The notes beneath the pieces were generated by a model. The model made no database searches and had not been told where the DNA came from. It saw nothing but the letters and a program-made list of their open reading frames with translations. From positions 278,048,039 through 278,112,038 of the forward strand of contig CM041776.1 of the NCBI GenBank assembly GCA_023374045.1: a DNA stretch of 64,000 nucleotides, in the 5' to 3' direction. Positions 47,385 to 59,067 of this stretch are shown here, piece after piece; the stretch's first letter is position 1, and each line of letters opens with the position of its first letter. The position numbers and the translations under genes are program-made. Source of the DNA: Limonium bicolor (taxonomy: Eukaryota; Streptophyta; Magnoliopsida; Caryophyllales; Plumbaginaceae).

Positions 47385-48717
47385 ATGGATGGTCTGATGA
47401 TCAAGCAGAAGATGTTACGGCTACACCTCTGGAGCAACTACGACCATACATTGATTGTCAAGGGTGGGATCCTTTCATATGTGCCCTCCTTGTGAGGATC
47501 TAATCTCAAGATCGGAGACTCCATGGATAACCGGTTCTTATCTGTCAATCCAAACCCCACTGAACAAGACATCAGTCGATGGATCAGGTGCCAAGAGAGT
47601 GGAGGAGACCAGAGAGAGTGCTTATTGTTCTGAGATCACGGCAAGGGTAGATTCACCCACTTGGAGGATCTTAGTGCTAGAATGAACACCATCGACATGA
47701 ACCAGCTCATTACACTAGCTCGAAGGAGCAACAACCAGAGAGTGAAATGGTCATGAAGTGGAGCATCAGACTAAGGAAAAAGACCTCGACATGAACAACT
47801 GAAGCTCTATTCAAATTAGTAGAGATGAACGCGATGATGGAAGGTCTACTAAACCTTGCATCGCAGCACAACGGAGAGCGAAATGGTTCATAAAGTGGAT
47901 CACCTTACTGAGGACTTGAGTTACTCTCTATCACCTCCCCCGTTCGAACCTGAGAAAACGTCATTAACCATCTTCTGAGTTCGAAGACAAGCCATCAGAG
48001 GACCGCTTCCACCTTGACTTCATGGAGTCTCTCCCTCTGAAGTCAACTACGTTATTTCCCCTCCTTCTCTGTGCTCCACCCAGAAGATGAGGATGGAACA
48101 TCCTCAACCTTGAGGAGGAGGAGATGCCGCCTCCCTCGAGCCTCAGAGGAGAGTGCTATAATCAACTTCAAGGAGCCACCTCCCTCTGAAGTTGATTTTC
48201 ATCAAGGCTCTTCCATGAGCCTCACCAAGAAGTGAGGACATTTACATCCTCGAATTTGAGGAGGAGGAGGAGCCATCAAACTTTGATCTTCACTGAAGGA
48301 TCAAGGCCCCCACCCGTGCACTAATGAAGTTGGGTGGAAGCTCAACGTACACCCGCTAAGTGTGGAGGCCACCTTCCCATTTGATCCGGGACCAAAGATT
48401 GAAGACAAAGTCCGCTCCGGAGTTCTCCCTGCACCGCTCACTGAAGATAAGGATGTTACATCCTTGAATTTGAAGAGGAGGCTCCACCACAGTTTGATCC
48501 TCGTACCAAGGATCACCCACCTCAACACTTCCACCTGATGAACGATCGGTGGAGTTTACACTTTCACATCCTAAGTGTTGAGGCCACATTTCCTTTTGAT
48601 CCGGGTCGTTCTTCATTGCTAGATGATGCCCGCCCAAACCACCCGTTGAAGCCGACTTCAACGTTCATATTCGATCCGGATGACTTCACGGTGGTATGGT
48701 CTAGCCAAAGACCTTAA
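47385..48717 (+). pseudogene. TR4 protein, copy 2 (frameshifted)
   Basis: Same protein as copy 1 with breaks at different places. The start (ATG 47385) shifts within ten codons through one-base losses. Around 47550 this copy keeps bases that copy 1 lost (VNPNPTEQDIS). The C-terminal end, about 48540-48717 (LSVEATFPFDPG, then DDFTVVWSSQRP and stop), is intact here but broken in copy 1. So each copy is informative where the other fails, as expected if many breaks are recent or are consensus errors. Confidence 0.6.
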
Positions 48718-50218
48718 AGAAGGGCCGCGCTTACGGAGGCAACCCGGATTTCATTTCGTGTCTTGTCTTTTAAATTCTGTTAGTTTAGATTTTGCATTAT
48801 TTTCCATAATGGGCTATTTTGGCATTCTTTGGACTTGCCCTTTTACGCCCAATTGGTGGCGTTGTGTTGTGAATATTTTGGAACAGGTAAGCCCCTCTGA
48901 AAAAGGGATGGAATTAGGAACATTTACAAAGGAACCTCTGGCGAAATTTTCCAAGAGGACCTTCATCTCAACGATTGAAGGTAGCACCTCAACGACCCCT
49001 CCCACTAGTAATTGTGCGGGCACCCTATCTTCCATCCGCATCTTATCGGGCGTACTCGTTTCACCCTTCCTTTAATATTTGCCCACAACGACTCCACTAT
49101 TTTTATTTCCTGTTTTTGTTTTCGTTCTCCTTTGGTTTTGTTTTTGCTAACCCTTAACTCCAGTTGTAGTTTGGTTGCTTCTAGTGTTTTATGCAGGTGC
49201 AACTTCAAGTCCACACCGCAACCAAGCTACGTTACTTGAGGCTGAAGCTCAAGTGTGAGGGAGTTCTACAAACTGATAGCAATAGCAATCTCAGGGGAGT
49301 ACTAGTTCCTTTTAGTTTTCGTTCTCTCTTCTCTAATTTTGAATCTGCAAATTTGGGGATAGCTTCTGCGCTATACTGTTTGTTTGTGTCCCGTGTGATT
49401 TTCCTTTTGTCTGCTTCCCGCAAAGGTCTTCTGGAACCTTCCCCGGTTTTGATTGGTGAACAATGGGGACATTGTTCAATTTAAGTGTGGGGGAGTGACC
49501 TTTTCGGTGAATTGTGTGCTTAAATGCTTAATACTTCATGCTTATCTTGCGATTGTCCAAAATAAAAAACTTGGATCCTTGTGTCGTGAGTTGTTCTCAT
49601 TAAGAACAAATACTGTTATGAATTGTGGGATAAATGCTTAAATTTTTCATTTTGATTGCTTTTGAGGAGCATTTTACATGCGGTGTGGCCAAGTGATCTT
49701 GTATGGTTGGATTTTTATTGCTTTGGGGTTCCTTCTGTCTTCTTTCTTAGGGATTGCTAAGGGGTGCTTCTTTGTGAAAATCCATCAAGGGACTTGTGAG
49801 ACGCCATTGTTAACCAACAATGAGAGTTGAGTGTTCTTAAATGCAAAGGCTGATGCCAAAATTTTATCTTCTCATCTCTTATGCAAAAGTGAAACAATTG
49901 CATAAATCTATTTTCCTTTTGTTTCTTCTCAATGCCCATTCTTGAGAGAAGTTGGACATGGTAAAAGCTCTCCAAGTCACCTAATCTTTAGAACTTTGAA
50001 GCACTTCGGATCATACCCCGAAACTCTAGATTTTGTTTTGCCCTAAGCACAACCATGCCACCACTAAGAGATGGTTCACACTCCTCAAAGGTTTTAATCA
50101 CTTTTGCTTCTTCTTTTATCCTACAATTCATGTTAGTGTTTGTTAGTCTTGAGCATTCCTTACTTGCATGGGTGCTTGGTTTTGCTTGAGGACAAGCAAA
50201 AAGGTAAGTGTGGGGGTG
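48718..50218 (+). other. TR4 internal-2, non-coding 3' part
   Basis: Copy of 44303-45795, including the hairpin plus internal polypurine tract (49458-49500) and the terminal one (TTGCTTG-AGGA-CAAGCAA near 50183-50200, then GTAAGTGTGGGGGTG ending 50218). Confidence 0.75.
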
Positions 50219-51682
50219 TGATGAGTGTCTAAATGAGCATGTTTTAGGGGAGTATTTCATATGTTTAATCAACACTTTTCATGCTCATTTCTCCACTCTA
50301 GCTTGTTTCCTCTAGTTTTATGTTTCATTGGTGTCTTACACATTTATTGTTTAAACAGGAGGAATAACCAAGATAGGAGTAAAGTAGATGAAGAGACAAA
50401 CGCGTGGGCGCAAACGGATTCAAAATCGGAGCTAGAACGAAGAAGATACAACATTTTGAAGTTAGCCTGCCTATAGGACCGACCACCGACCGACCCATGG
50501 GTGGGTCTCGGTCGGACTTAAAACGCGTTTTTCGGCCCCGAAATTGCTTCGGGACTCGACCGACCCACGGGACCGACCCAGGGTGGGTCGGTCGGTCGCA
50601 AAAAATGCCCAGATTTGAGATTTTAAACGCAGAAAAGAAGAGAGAAGAGGGAGAGTCGCAACCCAGACGAAAAAACGACGCAAAAGAAGAAGAAAAAGAA
50701 GGGGAAAAGAGGAAGAAGAAGAAGAGAGAGAAGGAGAGGAGGAAGACCCACCTCCATTGAAGCTCCCAAGCTCCATTAATGGCCATTTCTTACTCTCTCT
50801 CCTTCTTTACTCTCTAATGGTTGTTTAGACTCCTTGTAGCTTGGGATTTGGGGATTTTGCCCCAAAATCCCTAAACTCCATTGTGATTCTTGAACTCGTT
50901 TATGATTTTATTTCAGTTCTTGTGCTGAATACTGATAATAATTGTGTATTTGTGGCTCTTGAACTTGTCACCCAGGATTTGGGGATCTGTTGAGGGTTTG
51001 CCCAATTTGTTATCTTTGTGTGAAATTGGTTGGTTTGCCTTGAATTTGTTGAAATGAGATTCTGAGATAGATTCTAGGTTGTTGATTAATTAGCACTATG
51101 TGTTAAACTGGTTGGTTTGGCCTACCGATTAGTTGAGCATTATTGTGGATTTCTGTCAACATGTGATTCTGAGATAGAAATCTAGACCGTGAGGACTGAA
51201 TCAATGCATTCTAATATCGAGGATTTCGAGATTAGACTACACTGCAACTTAGGGAATTTATGCTTAATGCCATCAATTGACTAGGGACTTGGAAGATCCA
51301 CCAGGTGGTTCCATTCCGTTGGTTAGGATTAGTAGACCTTGATTAGGCTATTAGTCAGTTTAGCGTTCCCGTTGTTTAGCCATGAGTTCGAGGTCGACAT
51401 TGGTAGTAAGGGGAGGACGGGTGCAAATAACCATCCCGAGCTACACCTATCCTAGATAGTTAGTCTAGTTTTACTGCTTTCCTTTATTTTCCATCTATCA
51501 ACTAAAATCCCAAAAACCCAAGTTACATGTATGCACTTTTGTATATATTTCTGCACAGTTACTAAATTGATAATTAGCTAGATAGTTACGAAGTCCCTGT
51601 GGATACGACCTTGTTGTACTACAATGATTGGGTTCACTGCCCATAGTTAGCAGAGTAGTCTCACCACTATTTTGCCCAACTA
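50219..51682 (+). repeat. LTR-C of TR4
   Basis: 1464 bp; ends TTTTGCCCAACTA instead of TTTTGCCAACA, a changed terminus just before the ATGAT duplication. Hairpin zone near 50480-50600. Confidence 0.92.
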
Positions 51683-52861
51683 ATGATAACCGCATACCCC
51701 GCGTACTAGTGAGGGTACGCCGACCACTTTGTCGAATACATGCAGTTCATTTTCATACAGCATACATGCATACATGCTCTTACACACAATACCATAATAC
51801 TTACGCAAGGCATACACACATACACTTCATTACATACAAGGATACAATATAAACACCCAACACATACTTACCTTCTTCCAAATCACATACTGATTACATA
51901 CAAAAAGTACAGTTCTTGTTAGCTTCATTGGTCCACCCGGGTTAATCGGGTGGAGATTGCTCTTTTACTCATTACTTCATACATACGCATACCTCATACT
52001 CATACTCATACTTACTTACTCTTACTCTTACTCATGTTAAGTCGTCGGGACCTCCGGCCCTGGGGACTACTCCGTCCCACCTCCGGATTTACTTGACTCA
52101 CCAATCCGGGATGCTACCCACTTAAGGGATTTGGGCCGCGGACCAGTTTAAGAGTCAGGAATTGTAGCCAACCTCTTGTGACTCCGCATCCTCACACGTG
52201 GCCGAAGCTATATCGGACTTCTACTCATTCCAATTTACTCACTTAAGTTAGGAGTTAGGTAGTTAGGAATTAGTAGAAGTCAACATCCAACCACATACAC
52301 AATACATTATTCATATACATACCCATACAAATACAATACAATATACAAGTACACTACAAGGTACAATTACACATCATCATTCATATATTTCATGAATTAT
52401 ACAAACTATTGTTCAAGACAAATATCGAGAACAATGTAAACAAGCACAAGTAAGTGCAATATAATCCGATTCATGCATTTATCTTATTAGGTGGTCAAAT
52501 AAGCACACAAATCGGGGTAACCAGATTAGGATACAGGGCATGAAGAAATCATACCTTTCACCGTTGTACTTGTATCCCAACGTTCCTCCGGTATTCACAA
52601 TTCAAATCCTATGATTCACATACAATCGAACAATTAATCTAACCATCATTAATTTAATTCGTTTACCCTTACGCTTCTCAACTCTTACTTTCTAAGTCTT
52701 TACATTCCTTTACTTACATTTTATTTACTTACTTTTAATTTCTTAACAATGGTTTACTTACATATATATGTACATATGTATAGGTGGTATACATATATAT
52801 ACATGTATATACTTACCATAATCTTATAGTTTTTTTTTGTTTTTTTTATAAGTTTTGACTC

Positions 52862-53253
52862 GACCGAACTTGCAAGTCCGGTCGCAAGTTCGGTCCAAGT
52901 CAGTAAGGAATTGCGCTGGAGAATTACAGGGCCGACCGACCTTGCAAGTCCGGTCCCAAGGTCGGTCCATTCCAGTAAGTTTCGTATGTGAAAATTTTAG
53001 CCCGACCGACTTTGCAAGTCCGGTCGCAAGGTCGGTCCATTCCAGTAGCTTACTCGAAGGAAATTTTTTCTGGCCGACCGAACTTGCAAGTCCGGTCGCA
53101 AGTTCGGTCCATTCCAGTAGGTTACAGACGGGAGAATTTTTCTGGTCCGACCGAACTTGCAAGTCCGGTCGCAAGTTCGGTCCATTCCAGAAGCTTTCCC
53201 GTCTTTGTAAATCTGGGCCCGACCGACCTTGCAAGTTCGGTCCCAAGGTCGTC
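52862..53253 (-). repeat. Six-unit hairpin array, right LTR of Gypsy-3
   Basis: The counterpart of 31619-32011 with six units in the same order. Unit 3 differs: right arm CAAGGTCGGTC here, CAAGTTCGGTC in the left copy. The last unit has lost one G. Confidence 0.88.
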
Positions 53254-55587
53254 CAGTCCAGTAGTTGCATTTTTATTTCTGTTTTCAGTTCTAAACTTTA
53301 CCCATTGCTTCCCCAATCTTCCTACATGTAATCCCACATGTTTTAGCACCATTTAGGATTCCTAAAATGCCTTAATTCATCCACCAAATCCATTACTAAA
53401 TCCATCAAACACTTACTTACACAATTCCCTCACTTCTCTTTCAACACTTGTAACAGTTTTTGTTACACTTATGCTACAGATTTTAAAGCTCAATGCTCAT
53501 ATCCAATACTCCTACTACTAATACCATTACTAGCATCCCAAATACATTTCCTAGCCATTACATTACCTATACCCAAGTCCAACTCTCCTCTTACCAAATC
53601 TTGCACATTATTTCTCCTTAGTTCTACAATGCAATTTAATACCTCCTTGCTACAGATTTTGGGTTCCCCCACCTCCTCCATACATAATTTCCTCTCCTAA
53701 TGCCATTTCCAATGCCTACAATGCATTGCCTCTCCTCTTCAAGTCCAACACTCACTCCCAAGGTCAAGTACATAAATCCTCCTAGTTTTCTCCAATGCCA
53801 TTCAACAATTCTTGCTACAGATTTTATATCCTTTCATTCTCTTACCACAACTACTACTCCATAGTCATTAAACATCTCTACTAACTCCAATACACACCTT
53901 GTTTCCCCATTCACCAAGTCATCCATACATGTACATATTCCTACCAAAATTTTGCCATAGTTCCTCTACATTTCTTACTTCTCCACATATGTTTTTCTCA
54001 TCAAACTCATTCCTAATCTAGCCAAACCGCAAGGGTTCTACCAGCACACATACAAAATCCTAGTACACCATTACTTCCTCAATCCATATTACTAATGCAC
54101 ATACACAATACACTTGGCTCTAAGGCCCACAATTCACATACTAGTTCACAAACACTCAAACTTCCACATTACATTACTAATACATTATTTGGGTCCTTAG
54201 ATTGTTTTACCCCATTCCCATTACTCTAATGCACTAAAATTTAACATTAGTAAAGAGCTCTTACCTTGAGCTTTTAATTCCTTCTTTATTTCTCATTTCT
54301 CCTCCTTCTTCCTTTCTTGCCCAAATCGGCCATGTGGGGAATGGAGTTGCCAAACTCCATTCCCATCACCCAATGAACACAAAACACTACAATTAATATA
54401 CTAACCCTTAAATAAATGTCAATTCATTGAAGTGTTTGAAATGAAATTTCTAGGGTTTACCTTTGGAGAGTTTTAGAAGGGGTTTTAGCCCTTGATTCAA
54501 GAAGGTGAATCCACCACCATTGCTAGGTTGATATTTTGCTCAAAGGAGAGAGAGAAACAAGGCATTACAAAGAGGCAAAAATCGGTTGGAGTAAGGTGGA
54601 GAAAACATGAGTTTTTCATATAGATTTTACCTTAATGGAGAGAGGAGACTCCAAGCTTTACATTGGTGCCATTTTCTCTTTGAATGGGGAAAACCCATGG
54701 AGGTGAAACTCATCCTTTTCGAATTTTGAAAATAGGGAATGATAGAGGAGGATGAGGGGATTACAAATATGTGATTATTTTGAGTTTGGAGCTTACATGA
54801 GGATGGAGCATGTGGAGAAAGGGGAGAAGCCATTGTTGTTGTTGGAGAAGCTCCAAAAATCGCACCCAGCAGGAGAGGGAGGAGGGAGACGGTGAGAGAG
54901 GGAGAAATGGGAGAGAGAAGAGGGAAAGGTGGAAATGAGAGGTGAGAGAGGGTTATTTTGCTTTTTGTACTTTTACTTTTTGCTTTATGATTTACTCATT
55001 TGTTAACTAGTTACATGTGTGTGTGTGAGGGGTTATTTAACCCTTTAAAAACCGGCCCCCTTACAGTATACTAGCTGGAGCGTTTTTCATCTTTTACAGA
55101 AAACGCTCGTTATTTTACCCGGTTTAGGTACTGTTCACTAACCGGGCCCGTTTTCCGGAATTTTCTCGTTTCTTTATTTTTATTGGTTATTAAGCTTTCA
55201 TAAATGCTTAATAATATTTATTTAATGACTTATAATTTTTACGGGTTCGTTTGACCACTTAAAATCACGTCTTCGGGTTTTCTCGAAAAACGTGCGTTAA
55301 AGCTCTATTAGCGTTTTAATACATTATTTGGATCCGTTTTCTTCGGGAGTTGTTCCCATATATTATTTAGGTCTTATTAAACCTTTGGAATCCATATAAT
55401 ACGCTAACCGAGGTCTCATACCTCCTATGGTTGTTTAACGCTTATTTAGCGTTTTCCGCTTTTAAGAGTTTATTTATTCTGTTGGATTTATTTTTCCTTA
55501 CCAGTATTAATTAGGCACCATTAGGCCCTTAAATACGTATTAGATTAATTTTAATCCCTATATTTAAGTTTGGGGTATTTCAGCAAT

Positions 55588-56439
55588 TCACCAGAGTCAC
55601 TCATTTTGTGTTTTAGCACTATCTCAAAGAAGATGAATTTATGATTCATTGAGAATCATTTATAAAATCACATTCGAATCAAATTATTTATATGACATCA
55701 TATATATATATATCATCATAGAGGTCAAACTTGACAAATGAATATTCATCATCATGGTATATCACTTACGTAGTTTTCCAAGAACTACTTCAAACAAATT
55801 TTACAAAATTTCTCCTGGTGCAATACCATCATTGATGTTTCACAAATCGTTGAATAACGTTCATCTTATACATAAAATAGATACTTCAGATGAATTTGTC
55901 GGGTGTTATACCATCTTTTAGATCAATGATATAATCAATACATTTATTTTTCAGATATTGTTAATTTTCTAGCTCAATGCTAATACCATATCATATTAAG
56001 TTCAGAAGTTTCCGGCACAATGCCAATTTCTTTGCTCATATTCTATAAAAGCATTTTAATAAAAATCTGGCACCGCTCTTTGTATTGATCATATTAACAC
56101 TTTGAAGTGTGATGCCTTTTTATAACATATGCAAATAAAACTTCCAGGCACAATGCCTTTTATAGCATATTGAAGTCAAAGTTTCTGGCGCGATGCCCTT
56201 CTTAGTGATGTCCAAGGCCGTAAGCTCAAGTTCGGCAATATTGGACATTGCTTATGATATGTCAGAATCAAAGACTTTCAGGCGCAGTGCCATTATTTCT
56301 TCAAATAATACTAAAATTAATTTTAACATGCGCAATGCCCTATATATTGGCGTAAACATTACAAATAGAAATCATAAAATAATGAAGTATATTATAAATC
56401 GCAACAAAATAATCATATAACACATAATAAAAGTAGTGC
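55588..56439 (-). other. Copia-B leader side, beyond Gypsy-3
   Basis: AT-rich with scattered degenerate GGCACAATGCC-like words, which become regular further right. No gene is seen. Confidence 0.5.
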
Positions 56440-56713
56440 AATAAATAAATTCCGACACGATGCCTCACGTGATATCTATATCTGGCACAATGCCTTAAAT
56501 GGAAATTTATATTTGGCACGATGCCTCACGTCATTATTATACCTGGCACGATGCCTCACGTGATTATTATACCTGGCACGATGCCTCACATTATACTACA
56601 AATAAATAAAAAAAAAAACTAGATGAATTGAATAACGCATAATAAAAATTAACAGTATTGAATTCTGGCACGATGCCTCACGTGATTATTATTATTATTA
56701 ATTATTATTATTA

Positions 56714-56771
<58 letters not shown>

Positions 56772-57240
56772 TGGCAAGATGCCTAACGTGATTATTTTTC
56801 TGGCACGATGCCTCACGTTATACTTCACAAATAAATAAAAATGAGACTGAATAAATTAAACAACGCAAAATAAAAATTAACGGTAAACAAGATCTGGCAC
56901 AATGCCTCACGTGATATTGAATTCTGGCACGATGCCTCACGTGATTATTATTCACGGCACGATGCCTAACGTGATTACTCTCTCTGGCACGATGCCTCAC
57001 GTTATATTTAACAAATAAATAAATGCGAAACCGAATTAATTAAACAACGCAGAATAAAAATCAACAGTAAACAAGATCTGGCATGATGCCTCATGTGATA
57101 TTGAATTCTGGCATGATGCCTCACGTGATTATTATTCGGGGCATGATGCCTCACGTGATTATTTTTATCGGCACGATGCCTCATGTGATAATTTTGTGGC
57201 GCAATGCCTCACATTAATTTCTAGTATATACCTCATGTGA
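56440..57240 (-). repeat. Degenerate array of TGGCACGATGCCTCACGTGA in Copia-B, with an ATT microsatellite
   Basis: More than a dozen units of about 25-35 bp. Each has GGCA-CGA-TGCC, a small hairpin, followed by TCACGTGA or a variant. About eight keep CACGTG intact (for example near 56467, 56557, 56909, 56937, 57123 and 57152). An (ATT)n tract lies at about 56683-56770. The array is near the 5' LTR in element sense. Confidence 0.8.
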
Positions 57241-57796
57241 TATTAATTTAATGTAATAATAATAAAATCAATCATTATTGAAAACAATTATATAGATTTA
57301 GCAGGATACCACCGTTTTCGCGCTCATGCCGGTTTACAGCCCTCCCTTTCTTCAGTGCATGCCTCCAAAAATATAACCAAATACAGTCAAACTCGGCCAA
57401 TAGTCCAGCCGCAAGAGGACGAGTATTATCGTCGCTAACAAACAGAACGAGTTTCTCCACCGAGGATGGCTCATAGTCAGCGATCCCCGCTGCGCGTGAT
57501 ACTCATTTCTCACTTTTTTTTTCTAACTGTTTCAGCCCTTCAATCTGCCGTTGAGATGCAGCAATCGGTATTAGTATTCGATCTTGTTTGTAATCGGTGG
57601 AATGCAATAATTACAAGAGATCAAAATTTGTTAATCATTGGCAGCAATGAGAGGATTAGCTTGTGGAGTTCGGTAATAATAAAAATAGGGAGAATTTGAA
57701 TGAAAACAAAAGAGAAGGAACTGTATCTCTTGATCGAAGAAAAAAAAAGTGGATTAGAGAAGATAAAAAACGAAACATGGTGCGGTGGGGGTGAGC
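57241..57796 (-). other. Copia-B leader, possible captured coding fragment
   Basis: 57275-57460 is open on the minus strand (EKLVLFVSDDNTRPLAAGLL...) and less AT-rich than its surroundings. Another minus frame over the same bases gives a hydrophobic stretch. Neither matches a family I know; it may be a transduced host exon or chance. 57600-57796 is AT-rich and ends at the primer-site region. Confidence 0.3.
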
Positions 57797-57811
57797 GTGC
57801 TGATAACGTGT
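57797..57811 (-). promoter_or_regulatory. Putative primer-binding region of Copia-B
   Basis: Minus strand ACACGTTATCAGCAC directly after the LTR end TTTACA. I remember TTATCAGCACG next to many plant copia 5' LTRs. Assignment rests on position. Confidence 0.6.
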
Positions 57812-57979
57812 TGTAAATGAGTAAAGAGAGATTGTAGAGACAGAGGAGATAGAGAGGCAACTGATCTTCTTATTTCAATATGAGTATACAAGGCCTCTAT
57901 TTATAGAGGGTTAGATACAAGGGGAAACCCTAATTACATAAAGATGTGGAGTCCACTATACATATATCTATTTATAACA
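57812..57979 (-). repeat. 5' LTR of Copia-B (right copy) with TATA box
   Basis: 168 bp. The TATA box CTATAAATAG on the minus strand lies at 57897-57906, so transcription would start about 30 nt to the left and run leftwards. Confidence 0.85.
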
Positions 57980-58414
57980 TTTATTAAATTATATATACAT
58001 GCAATATCTCACTACCTATTTTGTGAAGTTTAACCAACATGTAAACTAATTTAAATATTTATTACTCTATACTATTTTTCAAACTTTGTTAATTTATGTG
58101 TTTAAACATATTTTAAAGGACGGTTTATTAATTAACTGTGTCTTTTAACATATTTTAAAAGAGTGTTTCCACCAAACCGTCGCTTATTAAGTTTATTCTG
58201 CGCGCGTCTACCTGTTTTAAAAGACGGTTTCCGACAAACCGTCACTTAAGGTCATTTCGCGCGCGCGCCAAAGTATCTTAAATGATGGTTCAGACGAACC
58301 GTCGTTTAAGATGTCTTTAAGTTGTGCGCGCGCGTATCCAACAGGCTTAAAAGACGGTTTTCACCAAAACCGTCATTTATAGACCGTTTTTTTTATATAT
58401 TTTTTCCGCTAGTG
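57980..58414. repeat. Right arm of CACTA-2 with subterminal hairpins
   Basis: Three hairpins of the form TTAAAAGACGGTTT...AACCGTC..TTAA near 58210-58250, 58275-58315 and 58350-58385, separated by CGCGCG runs. They pair with equivalent words in 25760-25910. Confidence 0.8.
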
Positions 58415-58417
58415 CCA

Positions 58418-59015
58418 GAGACATCTTAGAGAGATCATGGCCTTCTTGCATAGCATTGACTTTGCTATTGAAAGAGGCAGGAAGTTATCAGAGAAATTTC
58501 CTAATTTGATCCTCATTTGAGATAGTTCTACCAAGCACGAGCATCTCTTTGATTAGCTTGGTGAACCTGTGTGTGCATTTCAGAAATGCTCTCCTTCTCT
58601 TCTTTCTTAAATAGCTCACAGTGAGTAAGTAGAAGGTCAATAGAACTTTCTTGATTTCATATCTTCCTTCATAGGTAACTTCCAATGTTTCCTAGATTTC
58701 TTTGGTAGTTTTAGCAGAGGATATCTTAGAATATTGCTCAGGAAGTAATGCACAATGAAGGATTCTTACAGCTTGTGCATTAAATGCTAACTTTTTGATC
58801 TAATCGTCTGTCATGTTGTCTACATAAATGTTTGATCCTTGAGCATCTTGAAAAGTGTATTCTCATTGAGTTATCACCCTCCAGATCCTTGGATCGTCAG
58901 ATTTGATGTGAAATTCCATCTTGTTCTTCCAGTAAGTGTAGTTTTCTCCATTTAAGAGTGGTGGTCGATTTGGGGTCGACCCTTCTTCTGATGCTAGTAG
59001 GGCTGAGTGAGACAT
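58418..59015 (-). pseudogene. Copia-A fragment 1: Gag N-terminus
   Basis: Start codon at 59013-59015 (CAT), 41 nt from the primer site. Read leftwards: NGENYTYWKNKMEFHIKS, the classic copia Gag opening, then RVITQ, DDxIKKLAFNAQAV and LEVTYEGRYEIKK. At 58488-58685 follow RFTKLIKEMLVLGRTISNEDQIRKFL, matching the UBN2-type Gag family. It has in-frame stops and at least one shift. It ends at CACTA-2 and resumes at 25736. Confidence 0.92.
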
Positions 59016-59055
59016 TGTTCCTCTTCCATAGTAGTTAGCTTTCTAGAAGAGAAAT

Positions 59056-59067
59056 GCTCCGATACCA
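59056..59067 (-). promoter_or_regulatory. Primer-binding site of Copia-A
   Basis: Minus strand TGGTATCGGAGC, an iMet-type primer site (one base different from the Gypsy-1 site), between the LTR and gag. Confidence 0.82.

Larger units (their letters stand above)
41335..51682 (+). mobile_element. TR4: non-autonomous gypsy (Athila/Tat-like) element with three LTRs and two internal regions
   Basis: TSD ATGAT is exact (41330-41334 and 51683-51687). Order: LTR-A 41335-42817, internal-1 42818-45795, LTR-B 45796-47256, internal-2 47257-50218, LTR-C 50219-51682. Each internal begins with an Asp-type primer site (TGGCGCCGTTGCCGGGGA) and ends with GTAAGTGTGGGGGTG against the next LTR. These signals and the GGGAGGCAACCCGG block after the reading frame are, from memory, typical of the Athila/Tat side of gypsy. 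No protease, RT, RNase H or integrase is present; the single protein is unfamiliar. One TSD around the whole unit means either unequal LTR recombination after insertion or integration of a tandem cDNA. Confidence 0.93.
29969..55582 (-). mobile_element. Gypsy-3: large non-autonomous gypsy LTR retrotransposon, related to Gypsy-1
   Basis: TSD GCAAT is exact (29964-29968 and 55583-55587). The left LTR is 29969-34340 (3' LTR in element sense). The right LTR is 40855-41334 plus 51688-55582 (5' LTR; 4375 bp once TR4 is removed, against 4372 bp). The primer site GCTCTGATACCA (40839-40850) and polypurine tract ATCTACCCCCCTTAAG (34341-34356) are in the expected places on the minus strand. The internal part (34341-40854) has no Gag or Pol that I can read, so it is a LARD-type derivative. 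Shared internal blocks, LTR termini, primer-site hairpin and polypurine hairpins tie it to Gypsy-1. It carries a hAT element and TR4. Confidence 0.93.
40855..55582 (-). repeat. 5' LTR of Gypsy-3 (right copy), split by TR4
   Basis: Own sequence at 40855-41334 and 51688-55582. The left copy reads CGCATGATAACCGC without a break where this copy is interrupted. Differences from the left copy include many single-base length changes. Confidence 0.93.
26323..57979 (-). mobile_element. Copia-B: small-LTR retroelement (about 6 kb of its own), without readable polyprotein
   Basis: Near-identical short LTRs (167 and 168 bp) with TGTTATAAATA...TTTACA ends on the minus strand lie at 26323-26489 and 57812-57979. 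A polypurine tract (CCAAGGGGGAG, minus) abuts the left LTR at about 26490-26500. A primer-site region reads ACACGTTATCAGCAC (minus, 57797-57811) next to the right LTR. The flanking target is TTATT on both sides, with two extra bases at the left LTR edge. Short LTRs and this primer site fit plant copia; no Gag or Pol motif is visible in 26490-29963 or 55588-57796, so it is non-autonomous or fully decayed. Gypsy-3 is inserted in it (TSD GCAAT). Confidence 0.78.
25740..58414. mobile_element. CACTA-2: short non-autonomous CACTA element (about 1 kb), split by Copia-B
   Basis: Left end CACTGGTGCGGA, right end inverted CACTAGCGGA, flanked by the exact 3-bp TSD CCA (25737-25739 and 58415-58417). It lies in the Copia-A gag frame. 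Its own DNA is 25740-26322 and 57980-58414. Both arms carry inverted copies of AAAAGACGGTTT forming hairpins. The right arm also has three alternating GC runs (CGCGCG) near 58200, 58260 and 58330. No coding capacity. Confidence 0.92.
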
